The notes below the pieces were generated by a model. It saw nothing but the letters and a program-made list of their open reading frames with translations, was not told where the DNA came from and searched no databases. Shown here piece after piece: positions 45,042-51,893 of a DNA stretch of 64,000 nucleotides. Position numbers and translations under genes: made by a program. Numbering within the stretch: the stretch's first letter is position 1; each line of letters starts with the position of its first letter. Location: positions 124,001 to 188,000 of the forward strand of contig CAWBIM010000003.1 in assembly GCA_963788935.1 (NCBI GenBank). Direction: 5' to 3'. The DNA is from JAOPZW01 sp963788935 (GTDB lineage Bacteria; Actinomycetota; Thermoleophilia; Solirubrobacterales; Solirubrobacteraceae).

Positions 45042-46190
45042 TCAGCGCGCGCACGGGCCGGTGTCCACCGGCCCGGAGGCGGAGGCGAGGATGTCGCGCA
45101 CGATCGCGTTCGGGACGCCGAAGCCGCCGGCCGGGCCGCCCCCGCGGGTCGCCGCGAACACCGTCGTCACCACGCGCCCGCGCGTGTCGACCATCGGGCC
45201 GCCCGAGTTGCCCGGCCGCACGAGGCCGCGCAGCGTCGTGAGGCTGCGCCGGACCGGCCCGCGGCCGTAGGCGTCCTGGGTCAGGACGGTGCGGGTCGCC
45301 CCGACGCGGCCCGCGCGCACGTCGTACGGGCCGTTCTCGGGGAAGCCGAGGATCGCGGCCTGGGCCCCCGAGCGCGGGCTCGAGGCGAGCTCGATCGCGT
45401 GCCCGCCGAGCCCGTCGACGCGCAGGACGGCGATGTCGTTGCGCGGGTCGAAGGCGATCGCCTGCGCGTCCAGCCGGTCGCCTCGGCCGCCGAGCTGCAC
45501 GGTCGTGTCCTCCTGGCCCGCGACGACGTGCGCGTTCGTGACGACGATGCCGTCGCGCGCGATCCAGCCCGAGCCCTCGACGCCGAGGCCGCAGGCCGTG
45601 CCCTGGATCTTCACGACGCTGTCGCTCGCGGCCTTGACCTGCGGGTCGCGGGCGATCGCCGCGCGCGGGGCGGGGACGCCGGCCGACGGGCCGTCGATGC
45701 GCGGGAACGGGTCGAAGCGCGCGAGCGCGTTGAGGATCGTGCCCGAGGGCGGGAGCGCGTCGTTGAGGCGGGTCAGGATCGTCGAACGCTGGATCTCGTC
45801 GCGGAACTGCACCGCGCCCGGGGTCTGCAGCGCGACGGCGCCCGCCAGCCAGGCGAGGCCGAGCGCGACCGCGCCCGAGAGCGCCGCCCCGCCGAGCCCG
45901 TCGACCACGCCGAGGCCCGGGATCCGCAGCCGGCGTTTGACGCCGTGGCCGAGCGTCTCCATCAGGCTGCCGAGCACCAGGCCGCCGAGCAGCGCGCCCA
46001 CGAGGGCGAACAGCGGCGCGTACGGCGAGGCCGACCCGGACGAGATCACGAGCTGGCCGAGACGGCCCCCGAGGAACAGGCCGCCGGCGAACCCCACGAG
46101 CGTCGCCGCGCCGACCACGAAGCCCTGCGCGTACCCGGCGAAGGCCGCGGCCAGCGTCAGCGCGACGATGATCCAATCTAGCGACGTCAT
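45042..46190 (-). CDS. MarP-like membrane serine protease (CvpA + trypsin-like domain)
   Basis: 382 residues. Four N-terminal membrane helices form a CvpA domain (about 1-125). The periplasmic trypsin-like domain has catalytic H221 (VVTNAHVVAG), D252 (DPRNDIAVLRV) and S329 (RPGNSGGPMV). C200 and C380 flank the domain, as the disulfide Cys of mycobacterial MarP do. MarP protects cells in acid by processing peptidoglycan hydrolase RipA. It is divergent from a penicillin-binding protein, with overlapping -10 elements, which supports a cell-wall role. Confidence 0.9.
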   Translation of the reverse strand: MTSLDWIIVALTLAAAFAGYAQGFVVGAATLVGFAGGLFLGGRLGQLVISSGSASPYAPLFALVGALLGGLVLGSLMETLGHGVKRRLRIPGLGVVDGLGGAALSGAVALGLAWLAGAVALQTPGAVQFRDEIQRSTILTRLNDALPPSGTILNALARFDPFPRIDGPSAGVPAPRAAIARDPQVKAASDSVVKIQGTACGLGVEGSGWIARDGIVVTNAHVVAGQEDTTVQLGGRGDRLDAQAIAFDPRNDIAVLRVDGLGGHAIELASSPRSGAQAAILGFPENGPYDVRAGRVGATRTVLTQDAYGRGPVRRSLTTLRGLVRPGNSGGPMVDTRGRVVTTVFAATRGGGPAGGFGVPNAIVRDILASASGPVDTGPCAR

Positions 46191-46202
46191 GGGAGCCGCC
46201 GC

Positions 46203-46212
46203 AGGCTACTCT
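46203..46212. promoter_or_regulatory. Overlapping divergent -10 elements, marP-like/PBP
   Basis: AGGCTACTCT gives TACTCT on plus (46207-46212), 7 bases before the PBP GTG, and TAGCCT on minus, 12 bases before the protease ATG; they share the TA at 46207-46208. The PBP mRNA would be leaderless and the protease leader only about five bases. Confidence 0.5.
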
Positions 46213-46219
46213 GAGCCGA

Positions 46220-47977
46220 GTGGAGGCCCCTCCACATGGCGTCGTGCGTCGCAGCGCACCGCCCCGCCGAGATCCGGTCCGGTTGCGCCGGCGCGTGCTC
46301 GGCGCCGGAGCGCTGCTCGCCGTGCTCGCGTTCGCGGGCGGAGCGGTCGCGGGCGCGCTGCACGTCTCGTCCACCCAGCAGGCGATCGAGCGCTTCGCGA
46401 AGGCCTGGGCGCGCGGCGACTACCCGGCGATGTACAGCGAGCTCTCGCCGCCCGAGCGGAGCCGCGTCCGCCGCACCGCGTTCTCCCGCGCCTACCAGAA
46501 GGCGCTCGGCACGGCGACCGCCGTCAGCGTCGTCACCGGCACCCCGAAGCACCGGGGCGACGCCTACGACATCCCGGTCCGCGTCCACACGCGCATCTGG
46601 GGCGACGTCGTGGGCAACGTGCGCGTGCCGATCACCGACGCGGGCGTCGACTGGTCGCACGACCTCGTGTTCCCGGGCCTGCGCCGCGGCGAGCACCTCA
46701 CCCGCCGCACCCGGCTGCCGCCCCGCGGCACGATCCTCGCGCGCGACAAGACGCCGCTCGCCCGCGGCGCGGACCGCACGTCGCCGCTCGCCGGGCTGGC
46801 CGCCTCGATCACGGGCGCGCTCGGGCCGATCCCGGCCGAGCGCCGGGAGGCGCTGGAGGCGCTCGGCGTCCCGAAGGACGCCCAGGTCGGCGTCAGCGGC
46901 CTCGAGCGGATCTTCGACGTCCGCCTCCTCGGCCGCCCCGGCGGCGACCTGCGCGCCGGCGGCCGGATCATCGCGGCCGCCTCGCCGGTCCAGGCCCGGG
47001 CGGTGCGCACGACGATCTCGATCCCCGTGCAGAGCGCGGCCGTCGCCGCCCTCGGCGACCGCCTCGGCGGCGTCGTGGCCATGGACCCGCGCACGGGCGG
47101 CGTGTTCGCCGCCTCGGGCATCGGGCTGTCCGGCCTCCAGCCGCCGGGGTCGACGTTCAAGATCCTCACCGTGACGGGCGCGCTCGAGGCGCGCCTGACG
47201 AGCCCCAGCCGCGCGTATCCCGTCGAGACCCAGGCGACGCTCGAGGGCGTCGAGATCGACAACGCCAACGGCGAGGCGTGCGGCGGCACGCTCGTGGCGT
47301 CCTTCGCCGAGTCGTGCAACTCCGTCTTCGCCCCGCTCGGCGCGCGCCTCGGCGCCCGCCGGCTCGTGAGCGTCGCCGAGCGCTTCGGCTTCAACCACGA
47401 CCCGGGCGTGCCGGGCGCGGCGATGAGCACGATCCCGCCGGCCGAGGAGATCGGCGACGACCTCGCGGTCGGCTCGTCGGCGATCGGCCAGGGCCGCGTG
47501 CAGGCGACGGCGCTGCAGATGGCGATCGTCGCGGCCACGATCGGCCGGCGCGGCATGCGCCCGCAGCCCACGTTCGACTTCGACGCCGCCCGCCACGAGG
47601 CGGCGACGGTGCGGGCCACGCGCTCGCGGACCGCGCGCACCGTCGAGCGGATGATGCTCGCCGTCGTCCGCGGCGGCACCGGCACGGCGGCCGCGCTGCC
47701 GGGCGTGAAGGTCGCGGGCAAGACGGGCACCGCGGAGCTCAAGACGACGAAGCGCTGCGAGCCCGACCCGGCGAACCCCGACAGCTGCCCGCCCCAGCCG
47801 CCCGACGACCCGACGGACACCGACGCGTGGTTCTCGGCCTACGCCCCCGCCGGCGACGGTCGTCCGCGGATCGCGGTGGGCGTGCTGCTCGTCGGCTCGG
47901 GCGCCGGCGGGGCGACGGCCGCGCCCGCCGCCCGCGGGGTCCTCGCGGCCGGCCTCAAGGCGACTTCGCGCCCTTGA
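46220..47977 (+). CDS. Penicillin-binding protein transpeptidase with NTF2-like N-domain
   Basis: 585 residues, one N-terminal membrane anchor (27-47), an NTF2-like MecA-N-type domain (about 50-160), a dimerisation region and a transpeptidase domain. Active-site motifs are S311-TFK, S365-CN and K501-TG. It crosslinks peptidoglycan outside the membrane. This architecture matches class B PBPs such as mycobacterial PbpA/PBP-lipo relatives. GTG start with TACTCT 7 bases upstream. No cell-division operon partner is present. Confidence 0.92.
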   Translation: MEAPPHGVVRRSAPPRRDPVRLRRRVLGAGALLAVLAFAGGAVAGALHVSSTQQAIERFAKAWARGDYPAMYSELSPPERSRVRRTAFSRAYQKALGTATAVSVVTGTPKHRGDAYDIPVRVHTRIWGDVVGNVRVPITDAGVDWSHDLVFPGLRRGEHLTRRTRLPPRGTILARDKTPLARGADRTSPLAGLAASITGALGPIPAERREALEALGVPKDAQVGVSGLERIFDVRLLGRPGGDLRAGGRIIAAASPVQARAVRTTISIPVQSAAVAALGDRLGGVVAMDPRTGGVFAASGIGLSGLQPPGSTFKILTVTGALEARLTSPSRAYPVETQATLEGVEIDNANGEACGGTLVASFAESCNSVFAPLGARLGARRLVSVAERFGFNHDPGVPGAAMSTIPPAEEIGDDLAVGSSAIGQGRVQATALQMAIVAATIGRRGMRPQPTFDFDAARHEAATVRATRSRTARTVERMMLAVVRGGTGTAAALPGVKVAGKTGTAELKTTKRCEPDPANPDSCPPQPPDDPTDTDAWFSAYAPAGDGRPRIAVGVLLVGSGAGGATAAPAARGVLAAGLKATSRP

Positions 47978-47984
47978 TGGATTC

Positions 47985-48009
47985 TTGACGGGCACAATCA
48001 TTATGGTCG
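47985..48009 (+). promoter_or_regulatory. Promoter-like motif upstream of the cupredoxin gene
   Basis: TTGACGGG is followed after a short AT-containing stretch by ATTATGGTCG (48000-48009). A very similar arrangement, TTGACAGG then ATTATCGTCG, stands upstream of the FHA gene (50230-50253). The -10 may be CATTAT with TTGATG (47974-47979) as -35. Confidence 0.35.
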
Positions 48010-48091
48010 ACCGATAGCCCCGCGCCGGATCTGAAGCTGGGGCCGGCCGCAGGTCCCACGGGCGGGGAGAGACCACCGAAGGGAGCAGCGC

Positions 48092-48493
48092 GTGAAGCGC
48101 AAGGCATCAGCCGCGCTCGCCCTCGCCGTCGTCCTGACCGCGGTCCTCGCGGTCACGGCGCTCGGCCGGGGCGATCAGTCGGCGCCGAAGTCCGTGACGG
48201 TGCGTATGGGCGGGTCGCCCCCGAACTTCCGGTTCGGCGGGGTCCCCGAGCAGGTCGCGAAGGGGAACGTGAAGTTCACGTTCCGCAATACATCCACCGG
48301 CCAGGTCGCGCACAACTTCACCGTCGTGTCGACGCTCGGCGGCGGGAAGCGGTTCAAGAGCCAGACCCTCGCGGCCGGGAAGTCCCAGACGCTGAGCGTG
48401 AACCTGCCCGCGGGCACCTACATCGCGGTCTGCACCGTGGGCAACGGCTTCCACGCCGCCCACCACATGGTCACGTCGTTCCAGGTGCAGTAG
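48092..48493 (+). CDS. Exported cupredoxin-like copper protein
   Basis: 133 residues from GTG with GGGAG upstream. Signal peptide at 1-25 (LALAVVLTAVLAVTAL). The fold is a small beta-barrel with cupredoxin copper ligands: the first His in GQVAHNFTVV, then Cys, His and Met in AVCTVGNGFHAAHHMV. The Cys-His spacing is two residues longer than the usual CxxxxH loop. An electron-transfer or copper-holding role outside the membrane is likely; the redox partner is unknown. Confidence 0.78.
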   Translation: MKRKASAALALAVVLTAVLAVTALGRGDQSAPKSVTVRMGGSPPNFRFGGVPEQVAKGNVKFTFRNTSTGQVAHNFTVVSTLGGGKRFKSQTLAAGKSQTLSVNLPAGTYIAVCTVGNGFHAAHHMVTSFQVQ

Positions 48494-48528
48494 AGGCCGC
48501 ACACCGAACGGTCCGGCCCGGACAGCCG

Positions 48529-48554
48529 GCGGGCGCGACGGGATGCGCGCCCGC
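48529..48554. terminator. Bidirectional hairpin terminator
   Basis: GCGGGCGCG (48529-48537) pairs perfectly with CGCGCCCGC (48546-48554), a 9-bp GC stem with an 8-base loop, in the gap between the convergent cupredoxin and lipoprotein genes. No U-tract. Confidence 0.55.
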
Positions 48555-48573
48555 GGCCCGGGCCTCGGCCGGA

Positions 48574-49137
48574 TCAGACGTCGAGGTCGACCGTCGCGTG
48601 GACCGAGGGGTCCTTGGTCGACGCGATCGACAACTCGAGCGGGCGGTTCTCGAGGTTGCGCGTCGGGATCCGGAACAGCAGCAGCGAGCCCTGGATCGAG
48701 CCCTGGCCCGGCGGGCTGTCGGGGGCCGGGATGATGGCCTTGGGCTTCAGCAGGCCGCCGCCGCGGTAGGCGAACACGTTGTCCGGCGCGAAGCGGACCG
48801 GCCGGAACTTCCGGTCGAGCGTGTCGGTGATCACGTAGTCGGTCGCGGCCCTGGACACCTTGTCGCCGTCGTTCTCGACCCGCACGAACACCGCGAACCA
48901 TTCCTGGCCGGGGGGCGGGTTGCGCGCCGCGGGGGGGAGACCGATCAGGTAGTCGCGGTCCTCGATGCTCGCGGGGTTGAGCTGGCGCGAGATCTGCACC
49001 TGGTACTTCATCCCGTCGAGGTCGAGGTAGGCGCCCTCGGTCGTGCCGTGGAGGGTCTCGGGCTCCTTGTTGCCGCAGGCCGAAGTGGCCAGGGCGGCGA
49101 CCACGACGACGAGGGACGTCAGGAGGCGGCGGCGCAT
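48574..49137 (-). CDS. Lipoprotein with DUF4352-like immunoglobulin fold
   Basis: 187 residues. The signal ends in a lipobox (ALATSACG), so Cys21 should be lipidated and the protein anchored outside the membrane. The body is beta-rich (FAVFVRVENDGDKVSRAATDYVITD; LLFRIPTRNLENRPLELSI) like DUF4352/telomeric-repeat-like Ig domains. Function unknown. ATG 49137; TATTCT lies 10 bases upstream. Confidence 0.75.
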   Translation of the reverse strand: MRRRLLTSLVVVVAALATSACGNKEPETLHGTTEGAYLDLDGMKYQVQISRQLNPASIEDRDYLIGLPPAARNPPPGQEWFAVFVRVENDGDKVSRAATDYVITDTLDRKFRPVRFAPDNVFAYRGGGLLKPKAIIPAPDSPPGQGSIQGSLLLFRIPTRNLENRPLELSIASTKDPSVHATVDLDV

Positions 49138-49193
49138 CGCGCGCAGAAGAATACCGGCGGCGGGCGCGGCGCGGCGCGGGCCCCAGGAACGCG

Positions 49194-49721
49194 TCAGCCG
49201 CGGAACGGCGAGCCGGTCGCCGGCTTGCGCGCCCCGCCGGCGATCGTCGGCCGGGTGCCGCGCCCGTAGTCCTCCTCGAGGATGGACTGCAGGCGGCGCA
49301 TCGCCTTGCGCTGGTTGCGCTTGCGCCATCCGCGGCCCCCGAGGCGCTCGAGGAACTTGTCCGACGGGAGCTTCGGCTCGCTCTCGAACGTGAGCTTCAC
49401 GCGGGTCCCGCGGCCGCTCGGCGCGAGCTCGTAGACCGAGAGCGTCCGGATCCGGTTGTACTTGCCGGTGCGTCCCACCTCGACGATGCGCCCCGGGCGC
49501 TCCGCCTCGACGATCGTCGCGTCGCCCCACGGGAAGCGCTGCCACGGCGCCGTGGACTTCCACCGCGCCCCGGCGCCGACGCCGTAGGTCTCCTCGCGCG
49601 TCAGCCGCCAGTCCTTGAGGAAGTGGTCGCTGAACTCCGCGTGGTTGGCGATGTCGGCGAGGTAGTCCCAGACCTCCTCGCGCGGACGCGCGATCGTGAC
49701 TTCGGTGATCAGTGGGTCCAC
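49194..49721 (-). CDS. SRPBCC (polyketide-cyclase/START-like) family protein
   Basis: 175 residues from GTG. ITEVTIARPREEVWDYLADIANHAEFSDHF is the usual start of the helix-grip fold, followed by beta strands and a C-terminal helix. The basic extension after residue 130 is unusual. Members bind hydrophobic ligands or lipids. It lies 13 bases after the small zinc-binding gene on the same strand, so the two may be co-transcribed. Confidence 0.82.
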   Translation of the reverse strand: MDPLITEVTIARPREEVWDYLADIANHAEFSDHFLKDWRLTREETYGVGAGARWKSTAPWQRFPWGDATIVEAERPGRIVEVGRTGKYNRIRTLSVYELAPSGRGTRVKLTFESEPKLPSDKFLERLGGRGWRKRNQRKAMRRLQSILEEDYGRGTRPTIAGGARKPATGSPFRG

Positions 49722-49734
49722 GGGGCCGCGGATA

Positions 49735-50004
49735 CTACGCGGCGACGCGCACCCGCGGCCGGACCGTGTGGCCGTGCTCGGTGTGGCGGACGGTCTGCGA
49801 GCCTTCGGGCGGATGGCGGCGCCGCGGGCGGCACAGCTCGCACACGACCGCGCCGCGCGAGTAGAGGTGCACCTGCTCGCCGATGAGCGGCGTCCGCCCG
49901 CAGTCCGAGCAGTGCCGGCGACCCGCCTCGCGCGCCCCGACGCCCTTGCGCAGGAGCGCGCGTTCGAGGTCCGGTTCGGAGAGGCCGAGGAGCGCGCGGG
50001 GCAT
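49735..50004 (-). CDS. Small zinc-binding protein (two CxxC pairs)
   Basis: 89 residues. CSDCGRTPLIGEQVHLYSRG and VVCELCRP supply two CxxC pairs for one zinc. The N-terminus MPRALLGLSEPDLERALLR is helical; the C-terminus is rich in Arg and His. The start at 50004 is the last ATG before the conserved-looking helix; longer forms are possible. Function unknown. Confidence 0.6.
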   Translation of the reverse strand: MPRALLGLSEPDLERALLRKGVGAREAGRRHCSDCGRTPLIGEQVHLYSRGAVVCELCRPRRRHPPEGSQTVRHTEHGHTVRPRVRVAA

Positions 50005-50132
50005 GCCGAAGGCGTTCGCCGCACGGCCCGGGCATTCCTCCGCGCGCAACGCGTCGTGCGCGGCCGCCCGACCGTCCGGCGCGCCGCGCGGGCACCGTTG
50101 GCCGCGCCTGCGCGCCGCTGGTCGCTGGCGCG

Positions 50133-50161
50133 TTGACGTTCGCCCGATCATCCGGTATCCG
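50133..50161 (+). promoter_or_regulatory. Possible vegetative promoter upstream of the FHA gene
   Basis: TTGACG (50133-50138), a 17-base spacer and TATCCG (50156-50161) fit a sigma-A type promoter. It would give a leader of about 130 bases. The second TTGACA at 50230 is a competing signal. The 295-bp stretch 50005-50299 holds no gene. Confidence 0.35.
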
Positions 50162-50229
50162 GAACGTCCCTGGGGGCTGGAGTTTGTCCAAAGACCCGTG
50201 GGCAAGCCAAATTTTCTGGCTTGGGCCCG

Positions 50230-50253
50230 TTGACAGGATCGTTATTATCGTCG
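50230..50253 (+). promoter_or_regulatory. TTGACAGG...ATTATCGTCG motif upstream of the FHA gene
   Basis: It shares layout and 10 of 11 key bases (TTGAC, GG, ATTAT, GTCG) with the motif before the cupredoxin gene. With TTGGGC (50221-50226) as -35 and TATTAT (50243-50248) as -10 the spacing is 16. Confidence 0.35.
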
Positions 50254-50299
50254 GAGCGCGCGGCCTCCCCGGGCCGCCGTGGACGGAGAGGGAGCGGAT

Positions 50300-50875
50300 A
50301 TGGAATCACTCACGACGGGCACCCTTGCGGGTACCGGGTCGTTCCGATGCGAGGAGTGCGGTTATGTCGTCACGCTGGCCGCGGCCGACTCCCTGCCGGA
50401 CTGCCCGGGGTGTGGCGGGTCACGTTTCGCCCGCGCATCGCTGTTCTCCGGCGGGCGCTTCCAGCGCCGCCCGGGCGAAGAGCCCACGGTCGAGGAGCGC
50501 GAGGCGCTGCTCTCCCGCGCCCGGATGATGATCGGGCAGCCCGGCCAGTACCTGGCCTGGGACGAGGGGTCGGGCGTGCGGATCACGTCGCTCGACCGCG
50601 AGTGGACGCGCATCGGACGCAGCCTGGCCGCCGACGTGCGCTTCGACGACCCCACGGTCTCGCGCCGCCACGCGCTGATCGTGCGCCAGGCCGACGGCGT
50701 GCGGGTCCTCGACGACCGCAGCCTGAACGGCGTGTTCGTCAACGGCGAGCGCGTCGAGTGGCGGGTGCTGGGCGACGGTGACGAGATCGTCGTCGGGCGC
50801 TACCGCCTGCACTTCCTCGACGCGGTCGACGTGCCGGTCGCCTCGGACGAGGAACCCGTGGAGGCCGCCGGCTAG
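50300..50875 (+). CDS. Zinc-ribbon and FHA-domain protein
   Basis: 191 residues. An N-terminal zinc ribbon (FRCEECGYVV and DCPGCGG, two CxxC pairs) is joined by a helix to an FHA domain (about 95-185) with the phosphothreonine-binding TRIGRSLAADV, SRRHALIV and LNGVFVNG. It should read Thr-phosphorylated partners of a Ser/Thr kinase; none is encoded here. GGAGCGG lies just upstream of ATG. The ParA gene follows on the same strand. Confidence 0.88.
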   Translation: MESLTTGTLAGTGSFRCEECGYVVTLAAADSLPDCPGCGGSRFARASLFSGGRFQRRPGEEPTVEEREALLSRARMMIGQPGQYLAWDEGSGVRITSLDREWTRIGRSLAADVRFDDPTVSRRHALIVRQADGVRVLDDRSLNGVFVNGERVEWRVLGDGDEIVVGRYRLHFLDAVDVPVASDEEPVEAAG

Positions 50876-50884
50876 TCCGGACTT

Positions 50885-50900
50885 CGGGCCGCAAGGCCCG
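50885..50900 (+). terminator. Small hairpin after the FHA gene
   Basis: CGGGCC-GCAA-GGCCCG forms a 6-bp stem with a stable GCAA tetraloop 9 bases after the FHA stop. It may attenuate transcription between the FHA and ParA genes. Confidence 0.4.
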
Positions 50901-51008
50901 CGGAGGAGAGGGACGGAGGGGCCCGGGTGGCGGGATCCGGGTCCACTCCGGGTCGCCATCGTGTGACGCCGGAGGGTGGCGAGCCACGGTTGTCCTACTC
51001 TGGCTCGC

Positions 51009-51822
51009 GTGGCGCACAAGATCGCGGTTCTCTCCCAGAAGGGCGGCACGGGCAAGACCACGGCCGTCCGCCATCTCGCCGACGTCTTCCGGCGCGCGGG
51101 CCTCGACGTCCTCGTCGTCGACCTCGACCCCCAGGGCAACCTGTCGGACTACTTCGACGTCGACCCCGGCGTCGAGCCGACGGTCGGCGACGTCCTGACC
51201 GGGCGGGCGACGGCGGCCGACGCGGTCCACGACGGGATCATCCCGGCGAACCTCTCGCTCGCCGAGGCCGAGCTCCAGATGGCCGGCAAGATGGGGCGCG
51301 AGCTCACGCTCCGCAAGGCGCTCAAGGACGTCGACGGCGCCCACGACGTCATCCTCATCGACTGCCCGCCCGCGCTCGGCCTGCTCACGGTCAACGCGCT
51401 CGTCGCCGCCGACTACGCGCTGCTCAGCGCCGAGGCCCAGTACTTCGCCCTGCAGGGCGTCGAGCAGGCGCTCGAGGTCATCGAGCTCGCCCGCGACGGC
51501 CTCAACCCCGACCTCGAGTGGCTCGGCGTGCTGTTCAACATCGCCGACATGCGCACCGTCCACTCGCGCGAGGCCTACCAGTCGCTGCAGGAGCACGTCG
51601 GCGACAAGCTGCTGAAGACCGTGGTCCGCCAGTCGATCGCCTACGCGGAGTCCTCCGAGCGCGCCGTGTCGATCCTCGACCACCGGGCGGACCTGGGCCG
51701 CGACTACATCCTGCTGGCCGACGAGCTGCTCGGGCGCCTGCAGCTCACCGCGGCGCGGCGCCGGCTCGAAGCCGCTCGTCGAGGCGGCGACCGCGAACGG
51801 CGGCGGGCCGGCCGCGGCGTAG
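51009..51822 (+). CDS. ParA/Soj-type ATPase (frameshift near 3' end)
   Basis: About 270 residues. The deviant Walker A SQKGGTGKTT, VVDLDPQGNLSDYF and VILIDCPPALGLLTVNAL are ParA motifs. It would form ATP-dependent dimers on DNA to position a chromosome, complex or protein cargo; no ParB gene is adjacent, so the orphan/FHA-linked type is likely. GTG start with TACTCT 7 bases upstream. One extra G near 51771 abolishes the stop; removing it yields RRLEPLVEAATANGGGPAAA and TAG at 51820-51822. Confidence 0.87.
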
Positions 51823-51829
51823 ACGCGGC

Positions 51830-51857
51830 GACGCCCGCCGGATGGCCGGCGGGCGTC
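51830..51857. terminator. Strong bidirectional hairpin terminator
   Basis: GACGCCCGCCGG (51830-51841) pairs perfectly with CCGGCGGGCGTC (51846-51857), a 12-bp stem with the loop ATGG. It lies between the convergent ParA and MMPL genes. Confidence 0.75.
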
Positions 51858-51893
51858 GGGTACCGCGGGGGGAATCGGACCCGCCCGCCCCGA

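Noticed and set aside
47974..48009. A Fur/Zur-like box (AATCATTAT) upstream of the cupredoxin gene
   Set aside because: The symmetry is too poor on either side; a promoter-like motif shared with the FHA gene explains the AT-rich bases better.
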